Source: Roseofilum halophilum BLCC-M91
Lineage (GTDB): Bacteria > Cyanobacteriota > Cyanobacteriia > Cyanobacteriales > Desertifilaceae
Assembly: GCF_030068445.1 (NCBI RefSeq)
Contig: NZ_JAQPOK010000068.1
Span: forward strand, 17,080-81,079
DNA: 64,000 bases
Direction: 5' to 3'
The position numbers and the translations under genes are program-made. Under the pieces are notes generated by a model. That model was not told the DNA's origin and did not search any database. It worked only from the letters and a program-made list of their open reading frames with translations. Position 1 is the first letter of the stretch. Each line of letters starts with the position of its first letter. Shown here one piece after another: positions 1 to 8,289 of this stretch.

Positions 1-527
1 GTCAGATTATAGAGAATTAAGCGCCCCGACTCTTCGCCCTGATTGCCAATATAGACAAACACGCGATCGCGAGTTCTAAATTGACCCACAAAAGGTTGAA
101 TAGTCGCTCCCTGTCGAGCATCAGAATATTGATCCCTTGCCCCTTCAATTTGCACCTTAAATTCTGTCCCATAGGGTGCAGGCTTATTTAACGTATACGC
201 CATTCTGCGACCGGCCCAACTGGTTTTACCCGATAACGACGGTTCAATTTTCAGATTATTTTCTACACTTTCCCGATTCATGGGATGACTAAATTGCAAA
301 ATAAATGCCTTATCTTGAGCCATAATCGTTTTATTTTCCCAAGTAAATGCCCTTACCCTGGGCGCGGCATTCCTGCCGGTAATGACTAGGAAAAACATGA
401 CCACAAATAGCACAATGACTACCCCAATTACCACGCGATCCAGAGGTTGCCAATCTTTAACCTTGGGTTCGATTTTGGCGGTGTAAAAATCCATTAAATA
501 ATCGGGAATATTCATGCTTCTACCCAT
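1..527 (-). CDS. Ig-like (SbsA-type) domain membrane protein, partial
   Basis: The reading frame runs off the left edge, so only the N-terminal ~175 residues are visible. It starts at ATG 527 (MGRSMNIPDYL); ATG 515 four codons on is an alternative. A short cytoplasmic part is followed by one hydrophobic helix (about residues 30-50, VVIGVVIVLFVVMFFLVI), then an extracytoplasmic segment that looks like a bacterial Ig-like fold of the SbsA type (FSHPMNRESVENNLKIEPS and the WAGRRMAYTL strand). It lies 16 bp after the TIGR03943 gene on the same strand and so is probably the last gene of that operon. Function is unknown. Confidence 0.75.
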   Translation of the reverse strand, partial: MGRSMNIPDYLMDFYTAKIEPKVKDWQPLDRVVIGVVIVLFVVMFFLVITGRNAAPRVRAFTWENKTIMAQDKAFILQFSHPMNRESVENNLKIEPSLSGKTSWAGRRMAYTLNKPAPYGTEFKVQIEGARDQYSDARQGATIQPFVGQFRTRDRVFVYIGNQGEESGRLILYNL

Positions 528-543
528 CGATAATACAATAGCT

Positions 544-1326
544 TTAGTAGTTATAAGGATTTCTAGGTTCGGGAATGGGCTGAATTTCTTGGGCAACAAT
601 TACCAACCTGCGCTCATCATTTAAAACTTCTGTTGCCATTTCTCCTTTTACCTCAATCCAACTATCTTGGGCATAGGTTTCGCGAGATTCGGGAAACTTA
701 ACCGGTAAACCAATCGGATAAGCATCTGCCGCACAACAGGTAATAATAAACCGAGAAACTAATCCATATTCTGGGGGAAAGTCGGGGGGATGAATCACAA
801 ACCCACTCACCTGCACCTTTTGCCCTGTATAGGCATCCGGTTCGGGATAAACATTCAAAGTCCTGACCCATTCCACCAAAGACTTTTCCTCCGGTCTCGT
901 CACAGCCGTAAATGACTGGGGCGTGATTTCTGTAACCGGGACAAAATCATTCACTCCTCGTTTCAAAGCTGTTTCAGACGTAAACGCTTGGGGACGAATG
1001 GTTAGACTAAGGATCGCCGTAAATAATAACAGATAGCAACTGAAACTCTGGGGCAATAGGGTAACATGCTCCCGCAAATCACCAGAATTTCGAGGACGGT
1101 CAACCAAACGTTTTTGGTAATGTTTCCACAGTTGCCCTCCCTTGACTATACTGAGTCCAAGTAAACACACTCCGGCCATAACGATCAGCCAATGGTAGGC
1201 TGGGTGAATCAGTAAATTCAGTTCTCCACCGATCCATAATTTGAGTAACAAGAATCCCCATAATCCCGTGGTGACCACATCTAAGGTGGGAAGCCAACGC
1301 TGAGGAAAACGCAGTTTATTCATCAT
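544..1326 (-). CDS. TIGR03943 family membrane protein (YcgQ-like)
   Basis: 260 residues. The N-terminal third has two to three hydrophobic segments (about residues 15-60 and 95-112). The soluble C-terminal domain contains a paired-cysteine motif, FIITCCAADAYPIGLP, typical of TIGR03943/DUF1980. These proteins nearly always sit beside a DUF318 permease, as here: the permease ends 9 bp upstream. The pair is thought to form one membrane complex; metal or thiol transport is suspected for the family but not shown. Two ATG codons in tandem (1326 and 1323) form the start. Confidence 0.85.
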   Translation of the reverse strand: MMNKLRFPQRWLPTLDVVTTGLWGFLLLKLWIGGELNLLIHPAYHWLIVMAGVCLLGLSIVKGGQLWKHYQKRLVDRPRNSGDLREHVTLLPQSFSCYLLLFTAILSLTIRPQAFTSETALKRGVNDFVPVTEITPQSFTAVTRPEEKSLVEWVRTLNVYPEPDAYTGQKVQVSGFVIHPPDFPPEYGLVSRFIITCCAADAYPIGLPVKFPESRETYAQDSWIEVKGEMATEVLNDERRLVIVAQEIQPIPEPRNPYNY

Positions 1327-1335
1327 CCTTGAAAA

Positions 1336-2376
1336 TTAATCCACCATGTGATAGAGAAAGGTCAACACAAAGGTTAACTGGGCGGCTAAAACCAATAAAT
1401 AGATAATAGGCCTGGGTTTAAACATCGACAACATCAGCCCGACACTTTTGATATCAATCATGGGGCCAAAAACGAGGAAAGCCAGTAAGGAGGCGCTCGT
1501 AAATGTGGAGGCAAAGGAGAGGGCAAAAAAGGCATCAACGGTGGAGCAAATGGAGACCACTGCCCCTAAAATCATCATGGCAACAATTGAGCTGACAGGG
1601 CCTGTGCCCACGGCTAGGATGAGATCGCGGGGCATTCCTACTTGAATGATAGCGGCGATCGCACTGCCAATGACTAACACTCCCCCCAACTCCCGTAACT
1701 CTTGCAGCGTATTGTCCATAAACAAGCGTGCGCGATAAGACCAAGGCTGTTTGACTAAATCTTGAGATAACTGGGTTGCGTCCCAAGTTGACTGATCCAG
1801 ACGTACCCGTTTCCCCTGCTCGCCAATAATATAGGTTCCCGATTGCAAGAGCGATAAGGATTCATCTTTCTCTTCATCAAAGTCAGAATTAAAATTAGAA
1901 CTGCTAGAATCAGCAGCAGGCATTAAGCGCACCATTCCTGGTTGCAACAGGGGGCGCAAATCCGCTTGTGAACTAAAAATCCAAGCAATTCCTGTGGCAA
2001 TCAGCAAGGAAAAGATGACCCGAAAGACGACTAATTCCGGTTGGTCTCGAAAAGCTGTCCAGGTTGACCAAATCACCACGGGATTAATCGTCGGTGCAGC
2101 CAGCAAAAAACCCACTGCCACCGAAGGGGGAAATCCCTGAAGTAAGAACCGACGAGCAACGGGCACATTGCCACATTCACAGACCGGAAATAGAAAGCCA
2201 ATGGCGCTTCCTGCCAGCGCTCCGAGTAAGGGGTGTTTGGGAATAAAGTTCAGGAGTTTGCGCTCATCTACAAAAAAGAGAAGGGCGCTAGAAAGTAATA
2301 CTCCCAGTAACAGAAAGGGAAAAGCTTCAACAATGAGGCTTAAAAAGATGGTAAAGGCAGTTTTGAACTGAGTCAT
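1336..2376 (-). CDS. UPF0718/DUF318 family permease
   Basis: About 346 residues from ATG 2376; a TTG three codons upstream is less likely. It is a polytopic membrane protein with the family signature FPVCECGNVPVARRF near residue 65, where paired cysteines lie at the end of a helix, and a repeated ASLLAF/GPMIDIKS segment near the C-terminus. An acidic, serine-rich loop (about residues 160-185, SSSSNFNSDFDEEKDES) divides the two membrane halves. It is the first gene of the operon with the TIGR03943 partner. The substrate is not known, and no Zur-type operator was seen upstream. Confidence 0.85.
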   Translation of the reverse strand: MTQFKTAFTIFLSLIVEAFPFLLLGVLLSSALLFFVDERKLLNFIPKHPLLGALAGSAIGFLFPVCECGNVPVARRFLLQGFPPSVAVGFLLAAPTINPVVIWSTWTAFRDQPELVVFRVIFSLLIATGIAWIFSSQADLRPLLQPGMVRLMPAADSSSSNFNSDFDEEKDESLSLLQSGTYIIGEQGKRVRLDQSTWDATQLSQDLVKQPWSYRARLFMDNTLQELRELGGVLVIGSAIAAIIQVGMPRDLILAVGTGPVSSIVAMMILGAVVSICSTVDAFFALSFASTFTSASLLAFLVFGPMIDIKSVGLMLSMFKPRPIIYLLVLAAQLTFVLTFLYHMVD

Positions 2377-2526
2377 TGGGTTCAACGCTTGGGATAGGTG
2401 AAGAGCGCTCCTGGGATCGTATGGGAGTAAGGGTTTGCCCAGTTATTTTATCTGAAAACTCTTCATAGAATATTAAACCCTTGTTGATTCTTTCTCCAGG
2501 GAATCTCTTTATCCGGCTTGGTGGGC

Positions 2527-4800
2527 TTATCGTTTTGTGCTTTTTTCTCCAGGCCGTGGTGTGGGAGCTTTGCCATTACCATTATGACCATTATGACCAT
2601 TATGACCATTACGTGGGAAGGCATGAGTGCCATTGCCCTCATTCAGGATAGCTTCAGACTCAAGGTCTCCATTGAGATCGGGAGTTTCGACGATCGCCGG
2701 TGGAGGTAGGGGCTGGATGTTCATTTCCTCTGCATTAATCACAATGCCCAATAAACTGTAGTCCTCGGATTCTTCGAGGAGGTCAATTTTATCGGCTAAA
2801 TGGTCGCTGATGGTATAACCGGCACGGGTGACGAGGATTACGCCATCGGTATAGCGCTCTAAAATGAGAGGATCGTTACAGAGATTGAGGGCAGAAGCGT
2901 CAACGACGACAAAATCAAACCGTTGGCGAGCATCTTGGATTAGAAGGCGCATTTCGGCGGATTCGACTACGGCGGCGGCATATTCGTAGGGGCCAAAACT
3001 GGGGACAATGTAGAGGTTTTCAATGTTGGGAACCAGGCGAATGCAGTCGCTAATTTGGCTGTAGTAGCGCAGGGGTTCCAGGGTGGAGTCGGGATCGGGA
3101 ACGACTTTTAGGTTGTGGGCGTTGGAGGGGTTGCGTAAGTCGGCTTCGATCAGGAGGGTACGTTTTCCGGCTCTGGCGGAGGCGATCGCCAAATTATAGG
3201 CAGTGACACTTTTTCCTTCCTGGCGATCGCCACTGGTAACTAAGACCACTTTGGGCTTTTCTTCCACTTGCCGCAATGTAGAGCGGAATCGTTCATAACT
3301 ATCCAAATAGGGGGAATGGCGAGAGAGCATGAGCGGCACTTCTACCCCAAAAGCATCCCACTCTTCGACAAAGGGTAGAATCCCCAAAATTTGCACTTCA
3401 CGCTCACTAACAAAGGCTTGAATATCTTCCACGGTTTGCATAGCGGTAGCGAATACCATACCCAAACCAAAGATGGCTGCTGCTCCTAAAATTGTGCCCC
3501 CGACTGCGCCAGCCGGTAGGAGCAGCAAAATCGGTAAAGGGGCTGGCGGAACAATGGTGTCAGCTAATCGGGGCGGTTGGGCAATGTTTAAATTACCCAC
3601 CGTTTCCGCTTCGGCGGTTTGGGCATCAATCAATTTGGCTTGAATGGTGTCATAAAATTGTTTGGTCAAAACCACCTGCTGTTCTAATCTCGCCCGTTCT
3701 GCTTGAGTATTGGGCAACCCAGCATATTCCTGTTTCAATTCGGCGGCAATGGTTTTCGCGACTGCCAATTCTTTCTCTAGGGTTTCTTTTTGGGTTTGCA
3801 GACCTACCAATTCTTGGGCGATCGCCTGCCGTGCCGGATCGAGACTACTATCCTTACGAATTTGGTCACCACTTCTCAAGGGGGCAGCCAGTCCATCCCC
3901 CCCAATCACCTCAGCCGCTCGCGCTGTTAACAAATTCTCTGACGAGGCTAATTGTCGTCTTAACTCCACCATTTGCGGATTATCCGGGCGCAGGGTTTGA
4001 CGAAGCAACAACTCCTGAGATTCTAACTCATACAACTGACCCCGCAATCTTTGAATGATCGGATCGGCACTTAAAGCGGCTGAAGCATAGGCTTGATCGG
4101 GATTCAAACCCAATTGCCGTTGCAGACTCGCCATCTGAGTTGCCACCGTTTCAATTTGCAACTCTAATTGTCGTTGCTGCTGTTCATTTTGCGTAATTGA
4201 ACCCGGTAATTGAGTCCGTTTAATTTCTGCGAATTCCGTTTGTCGAATAAATGCTTCCAGCTCATTTTCCGCCTTACGCAGCTCTTCTACCACCTTCGGT
4301 AAGCGCTCATTGAGGGTTTGAATAATCGACCGCAAGCGACTGGTATTGAGGCGACGGCTTTGTTGAATCAACTCTTGCACTAACACTTCAGTAATTTGTC
4401 TACCTTGCGATCGATTATCCCAAGTGAAAGACACATACAACAGAGAAGGGGTTCGACTATTGTCCCGAATTGAAGCCTCTTTCTGTAATTCCCTAGGGTT
4501 AATCTGAATTTTGGGATGATCCGCAACCGTTTCTAAGACCTCACCGGTTAAGAGCAACTCTTCAGCATTTTCTTTAAGTTGTTGGCTTTGGGCCTGGATA
4601 GAGGTTCCGGTTTCCGAAATCGTTACTGGAGGCGTAGTAATTCGCAAAACCGCTTGGAATTTATAACTGGGAAGACCTTGGGGTTCTTGAAGCACTGCAA
4701 ATCCTCCACCCCCAAGTGCCCCTACCATCAGGCCAATGGGAATTGCTAACCAATATTTTTCAAAGGCAAGTTTATATTTTTTGATCAGGGGTGAAGTCAT
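2527..4800 (-). CDS. Polysaccharide co-polymerase / BY-kinase-like protein (Wzz-GumC + ATPase)
   Basis: 757 residues. Layout: N-terminal helix (about 17-37), a periplasmic Wzz domain with long coiled coils (about 150-400), a second helix (about 425-450), then a cytoplasmic CpsD/MinD-type ATPase domain. The ATPase has a Walker A-like motif SGDRQEGKSVTAYNL near 525, LLIEADLRNPS as the A' motif, and DFVVVDAS as Walker B. Such proteins control chain length and export of exopolysaccharide. The C-terminus lacks the usual tyrosine cluster and ends in an Asn-Gly-His repeat tail, so kinase autophosphorylation is doubtful. Standing alone, it may serve a glycan locus elsewhere, such as the 23-29 kb island. 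Confidence 0.88.
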   Translation of the reverse strand: MTSPLIKKYKLAFEKYWLAIPIGLMVGALGGGGFAVLQEPQGLPSYKFQAVLRITTPPVTISETGTSIQAQSQQLKENAEELLLTGEVLETVADHPKIQINPRELQKEASIRDNSRTPSLLYVSFTWDNRSQGRQITEVLVQELIQQSRRLNTSRLRSIIQTLNERLPKVVEELRKAENELEAFIRQTEFAEIKRTQLPGSITQNEQQQRQLELQIETVATQMASLQRQLGLNPDQAYASAALSADPIIQRLRGQLYELESQELLLRQTLRPDNPQMVELRRQLASSENLLTARAAEVIGGDGLAAPLRSGDQIRKDSSLDPARQAIAQELVGLQTQKETLEKELAVAKTIAAELKQEYAGLPNTQAERARLEQQVVLTKQFYDTIQAKLIDAQTAEAETVGNLNIAQPPRLADTIVPPAPLPILLLLPAGAVGGTILGAAAIFGLGMVFATAMQTVEDIQAFVSEREVQILGILPFVEEWDAFGVEVPLMLSRHSPYLDSYERFRSTLRQVEEKPKVVLVTSGDRQEGKSVTAYNLAIASARAGKRTLLIEADLRNPSNAHNLKVVPDPDSTLEPLRYYSQISDCIRLVPNIENLYIVPSFGPYEYAAAVVESAEMRLLIQDARQRFDFVVVDASALNLCNDPLILERYTDGVILVTRAGYTISDHLADKIDLLEESEDYSLLGIVINAEEMNIQPLPPPAIVETPDLNGDLESEAILNEGNGTHAFPRNGHNGHNGHNGNGKAPTPRPGEKSTKR
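2578..2612. repeat. 9-bp tandem repeat (ATTATGACC) in coding sequence
   Basis: A nine-base unit, ATTATGACC, is repeated about three and a half times in the last codons of the Wzz/BY-kinase-like gene. On the coding strand it gives repeated Asn-Gly-His. The copy number could vary by slippage without breaking the frame. Confidence 0.85.
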
Positions 4801-4920
4801 GGTTATATCCAGGCTACTTACAAAGAAATTCCCTTATGTCTACTTTAACTTAGACCCAGTTGAATGAACAACGGACAAAACCATGACTACAGTTAGCTAG
4901 GCAAAAGTTGGGATATGACT

Positions 4921-6219
4921 CTACCCATTAGTAATGAATTGGGGTTCGATATAGGGTTTGGAAATATTGACTTGGAATAATATCCGCAGTCCCAAGCGTT
5001 CAAACCAGGGCACTCCTAAACCCCATTTCATTTTCACTATAAAGTAATATTCCAGGAGTTCTTTGGCCCAAACGACCCAATGGCCTTTAAGAGCATAGGA
5101 GTTTTGGCGCTCTCCCAAACTCGGATCGGGTAATACCGGAATGGCCACATACACAATGCCTGTATCTCCATATTCGGCTAAACAAACGGATTCTAGGGTG
5201 GGGCGCTGGAAGGGGGCTGAAATGGCTCCACTGGCGACACCAATATTATGGGCCACAGCTACGGCCATTGCTTCGGTCATGGCTCCACTTTTGGGTAAAC
5301 CGATGGGAATGGGGGTTCGATCGGGTTGGTCGAGAGCAACGGTTACTCCTAGGGCATAGACGGAGGGAAAGTCCCGATGCCGATAGGTGGGGGTTACGGG
5401 AATAAAGCCTTTGGCGTTGGCAAGGTCTGGGAGTTGTTGCAGGTATGTGGCTCCCCGGAAGGCGGGTAATATCATGGAGTAGCTGAAGGGGAGTTGTTCA
5501 CCGGTTTTCAGGGTAACGGTGTCTGGGCTAATGTGGGTAATTTCGGCATTGGTAATGGTTTGGATGCCCCGTTCTTGTAGCAGTTCGCTGGTGTATTCTT
5601 GGGAGTTTTTGACATTATTTACGCCGAGGTGGCCGATGTAGGGTTCTGGGGTGACATAGGTGAGGGTGACTTGATCGCGTAATCCTCGACGGCGTAATTC
5701 CCAATCTGCCATGAGGAGGAATTCGTAAGCGGGGCCAAAACAGCCCGCTCCGGCCATGGCTCCCACGACCATGGGGCCGGGGTTTTCCAGATATTTTAAC
5801 CAGGCTTCTCGCGCATGTATGGCGTGATCGGGGGTACAAACGGATTGGGTGTAACCGCCATGGGGGCCGAGGCCAGAGATTGCGTCAAAGGCGAAGGAGG
5901 CTCCAGTGGCGATCGCTACATAATCATAGTCAACGGTTTGCCCGCCTTCTACGGTAATGGTTTGGGTATGGGGGTTGAGATCCGTGACTTTGTGGTTAAT
6001 CCATTCAATGCCTAAGCGTTTCAGATGGGGTTCGAGATCGATTTGAATGGACTCTAGAGAAGCCATATCGAGGGCGACTCGGATTAATCCAGGGATAAAG
6101 GTAAAGTGGGAGTGATCGCTAATGAGGGTGATGCGATCGCTCTTGGGTAGTAAGCTGCGTAATTCATGTACTGCGGGCAGCCCACCTAAACCTGCACCAA
6201 TTACCACAACGTCTGTCAT
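4921..6219 (-). CDS. sqr: Sulfide:quinone oxidoreductase, type I
   Basis: 432 residues. It oxidises sulfide and passes electrons through FAD to plastoquinone at the membrane, allowing sulfide to feed the photosynthetic chain. The N-terminal FAD-binding motif is VVVIGAGLGGLPA (about residues 4-16). The three cysteines of the Aquifex/Oscillatoria-type enzyme are present: C128 (SVCTPDHA), C160 (AGAGCFGPAYEF) and C346 (ESVCLAEYGDTG). TPIPIGLPKSG and the amphipathic C-terminal YYFIVKMKWGLG also fit. This favours SQR over a type II NADH dehydrogenase, which lacks these cysteines. The start ATG 6219 has GGAG upstream. It is a single gene with its own promoter region, containing a palindrome at 6289-6320. 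Confidence 0.88.
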   Translation of the reverse strand: MTDVVVIGAGLGGLPAVHELRSLLPKSDRITLISDHSHFTFIPGLIRVALDMASLESIQIDLEPHLKRLGIEWINHKVTDLNPHTQTITVEGGQTVDYDYVAIATGASFAFDAISGLGPHGGYTQSVCTPDHAIHAREAWLKYLENPGPMVVGAMAGAGCFGPAYEFLLMADWELRRRGLRDQVTLTYVTPEPYIGHLGVNNVKNSQEYTSELLQERGIQTITNAEITHISPDTVTLKTGEQLPFSYSMILPAFRGATYLQQLPDLANAKGFIPVTPTYRHRDFPSVYALGVTVALDQPDRTPIPIGLPKSGAMTEAMAVAVAHNIGVASGAISAPFQRPTLESVCLAEYGDTGIVYVAIPVLPDPSLGERQNSYALKGHWVVWAKELLEYYFIVKMKWGLGVPWFERLGLRILFQVNISKPYIEPQFITNG

Positions 6220-6288
6220 CTTTTTTTCTCCAAAGCTTGCTTGTGTACTGACCTCGCCCTAACCAGAGACGAGTTGATAAATGTTTAG

Positions 6289-6320
6289 TTATTAATATAA
6301 CTATATAGCGATATTATTAA
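6289..6320. promoter_or_regulatory. Operator-like 32-bp imperfect palindrome upstream of sqr
   Basis: The two 16-base halves match as reverse complements at 13 of 16 positions, centred on CTATATAG (6301-6308). It lies 70-101 bp upstream of the sqr start codon in very AT-rich DNA. Long AT-rich dyads of this kind are typical operators for ArsR- or TetR-type repressors. No regulator gene is adjacent, so the binder is unknown. Confidence 0.55.
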
Positions 6321-6339
6321 AAAAGCAAGATTTTCTAAT

Positions 6340-6420
6340 CATGTCCGCTTGCAGAAAATCCCCCTACTTGGAAAGCAGGCTGTAAACAGCCCCCCTTTTT
6401 GAAGGGGGGTTGGGGGGATG
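6340..6420. repeat. Interspersed hairpin repeat (poly-C/poly-G type)
   Basis: It begins with 23 bases (6340-6362) found identically at 36747-36769. A small hairpin GGCTGT-AA-ACAGCC follows at 6378-6391, then CCCCCCTT...AAGGGGGG at 6390-6409. The last part resembles the repeat at 8814-8885. It may act as a transcription barrier between sqr and the tRNA. Confidence 0.7.
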
Positions 6421-6477
6421 GAGATGCAGGAAATACAGCTTTCTGGCTGTATCTTCTTTTTTATCTCCTTGTCGATA

Positions 6478-6559
6478 TGGGCGGAGAGAGACTCGAACTC
6501 TCATACCCGAAGGTGCCACATTTTGAGTGTGGTGCGTCTACCAATTTCGCCATCCGCCC
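6478..6559 (-). tRNA. tRNA-Leu (anticodon CAA)
   Basis: 82 nt. Read on the minus strand, the acceptor arms GGGCGGA/TCCGCCC pair fully. The D arm contains AATTGGTAGAC. The anticodon stem CCACA/TGTGG carries the loop CTCAAAA, giving anticodon CAA, which reads UUG. A long variable arm (GCACCTTCGGGT) is typical of a class II tRNA-Leu. The T arm is GAGAG-TTCGAGT-CTCTC. The discriminator base is A, and CCA is not encoded. The stop codon of the upstream protease gene lies inside its D arm. Confidence 0.95.
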
Positions 6560-7413
6560 TTGTGGATAGCTCGATCATTATAACCTATTTTCAGATTTTG
6601 CAACAGGTTTTGATAATCTTGGCTTCTTCCCCATCGATCCACTTCCCGTGCCCGGAGAACGGGAACGGGGTGGGTAAGTTCTGAACTTTGGGCTTCTTTG
6701 AGCAGTTGACCGAGTTGGCTCTCATCAATGCGATCGTAGGCACGGGCTTGGTCAATAAAGGCATCTAGGTTAAGTTGGGGAGCCAGAGAGGGCGATCCCC
6801 CGGCGAGTTTCATGAGGACGGACATGACGACTCTGGGATTTTGGCTGACGAGGAGGGCGGAGCGATCGCAGGAAAACTCAGCACACCTCACCCATTCCAT
6901 TAACTGGCTCTGTAGTTGTTGAGCGACTACGGTTCCCCAGGTGGGGACTAAACTAGCTCCGAGTACCATCAGGTTGGCTAAGGTCAGATATACCCCATGG
7001 TCGCATTTGAGGTGGCCTAATTCATGGGCAATCACGGCTTGAATTTCTTCGGGATTAAGCAGTTCGATCAAAGAGGTATGAACCACCATAAACGGTTGTC
7101 GTCCCCGCATGGCGAAGGTATAGGCGTTGGGAACCGGATGCTGTTTAATGTAGAGTTGGGGGGGTTCTAGGTCTAAGATCTGACAGGCTTCTAGGAGCAA
7201 CTGGTGTAAATGGGGCAGTTGGCGATCGCTCACCAAAATACTAGAGGCAATATTATCCAAATAGAAATATTTTTCTCCCACGGGAGCGAGCAAATTCCGG
7301 ATCGCCATATCGAGTCCCGGTAATTGCTTGAGCGCTTGCGTCGCTTCCCGATCCAGGGGATGACGGAAATGATCGGCTTTAAGACCCCTAAAAATCAGTT
7401 TTGATAGTTCCAT
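6538..7413 (-). CDS. M48 family zinc metallopeptidase (HtpX-like)
   Basis: About 291 residues from ATG 7413; an in-frame TTG four codons upstream is not favoured. The zinc motif VIAHELGHLKCDHG, near residue 140, identifies the M48 family, and the downstream EFSCDRSAL supplies the third-ligand region. The hydrophobic stretch NLMVLGASLVPTWGTVV suggests membrane association. Such proteases take part in quality control of membrane proteins. The last seven codons and the stop (TAG) overlap the 5' end of the tRNA-Leu gene on the same strand, so processing of the tRNA would trim the mRNA end. Confidence 0.88.
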   Translation of the reverse strand: MELSKLIFRGLKADHFRHPLDREATQALKQLPGLDMAIRNLLAPVGEKYFYLDNIASSILVSDRQLPHLHQLLLEACQILDLEPPQLYIKQHPVPNAYTFAMRGRQPFMVVHTSLIELLNPEEIQAVIAHELGHLKCDHGVYLTLANLMVLGASLVPTWGTVVAQQLQSQLMEWVRCAEFSCDRSALLVSQNPRVVMSVLMKLAGGSPSLAPQLNLDAFIDQARAYDRIDESQLGQLLKEAQSSELTHPVPVLRAREVDRWGRSQDYQNLLQNLKIGYNDRAIHKGGWRNW

Positions 7414-7491
7414 AGAACACTTCAACTTTCACGATTTGGGCAATGAACTGAATCAACACTCTCAATTCCCAACTGATTGTAGCAACAATTG

Positions 7492-7525
7492 CCAAAAGCG
7501 GGTTGAATATTCAACCCGCTTTTGG
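7492..7525 (-). terminator. Perfect 34-bp inverted repeat, terminator-like
   Basis: Two perfectly complementary 17-base arms (CCAAAAGCGGGTTGAAT and its complement) have no spacer. The hairpin lies about 115 bp downstream of the DUF2949 gene on the minus strand and upstream of the M48 gene. No T-run follows, so it may act instead as an attenuator or a protein-binding dyad. Confidence 0.5.
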
Positions 7526-7640
7526 ATGTTTAACTTGTTGATGATTACCTGATGAAGCGTCATCCAGGCATTAGTTAGAATCCGTTTTAGAGCGACGATC
7601 AACTCTAACCTCCATAGTCTGATTCCACTTGACCTAAGAT

Positions 7641-7832
7641 CTAGGCAGTTTCCAGCCAATCAAAGATTTGATCGAGCTGCTCTAAAGTCACTAAGCCATA
7701 TTGCCACAAGACCATGGGTAAGGGGCCGGGATCGTGTTCGCACTGTCTCATCGCTAAGGAGATCGAAGAAGAAGAGATAGATAACTCGTCTTGTAAAAAC
7801 CGAATTAATTGGGCGTAGCTTCCGGGGGACAT
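7641..7832 (-). CDS. DUF2949 domain protein
   Basis: 63 residues from ATG 7832, which has GAGGTGA about a dozen bases upstream; a GTG at 7847 overlaps that site and is less likely. The sequence LIRFLQDELSISSSSISLA followed by LPMVLWQYGLVTLEQLDQIF is the signature of DUF2949, a small soluble family found almost only in cyanobacteria. It appears to be one compact helical domain. The biochemical role is unknown. It is likely monocistronic. Confidence 0.85.
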   Translation of the reverse strand: MSPGSYAQLIRFLQDELSISSSSISLAMRQCEHDPGPLPMVLWQYGLVTLEQLDQIFDWLETA

Positions 7833-7930
7833 AATCAAATTTTTCACCTCATTATCTTAAAAACTTATTTTGAAATCAGGATTTGTTAATTGGGGGGTGG
7901 GGGAGTCAGTTTATATTCTGTCCCCGTCAT

Positions 7931-8083
7931 CTAAGCATAATTCAAGGGCTTTAATTCAGGATGTGATCGTCTACCCTCATGCAAGAGGATCTCGATCACA
8001 ATCTGACCCAAAGTTAAGGGTCTGATGAGCAGGATATAAAGTTCCAGGAGATCTCGATCGTCTGCGATCGCCGGTTTACCCAT
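7931..8083 (-). CDS. Possible small protein, 50 aa
   Basis: An open frame from ATG 8083 encodes a small leucine- and isoleucine-rich peptide (LLELYILLIRPLTLGQIVIE) with an acidic start and basic end. It matches no family I know. The frame also stays open upstream to a TTG at 8128. It could be a real small helical protein or chance; codon use resembles its neighbours and a HIP1 site lies within it. Confidence 0.35.
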   Translation of the reverse strand: MGKPAIADDRDLLELYILLIRPLTLGQIVIEILLHEGRRSHPELKPLNYA

Positions 8084-8289
8084 TTTCCCAGATATTGGGG
8101 TTGGGTTGATGGCTTTATTACGCTTCAAGTTTTTCAGACTATCAAAACTTTAAGGTTTTGTAAAGGCTTGTACAGATTTTTAATCGATTTTGTTAATGGG
8201 GATCAACTCTGAGCCATAGAGATTGGAAGATAAACCCGTAAAAACCCTTGACCAGCAAGAGATCCAGCCCTTAAGTAACCATCTATGGA

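Noticed and set aside
2386..2526. Zur-type operator upstream of the permease operon
   Set aside because: I looked for a TGATAAT-like AT-rich dyad and found none, so zinc control is not supported.
3492..4058. Long open frame (188 codons) opposite the Wzz/BY-kinase-like gene
   Set aside because: It lies wholly antisense to a convincing coding sequence and its translation shows no domain.
4921..6219. Type II NADH dehydrogenase (NDH-2) instead of SQR
   Set aside because: The three SQR cysteines and the PIPIGLPKSG region fit SQR; NDH-2 lacks them.
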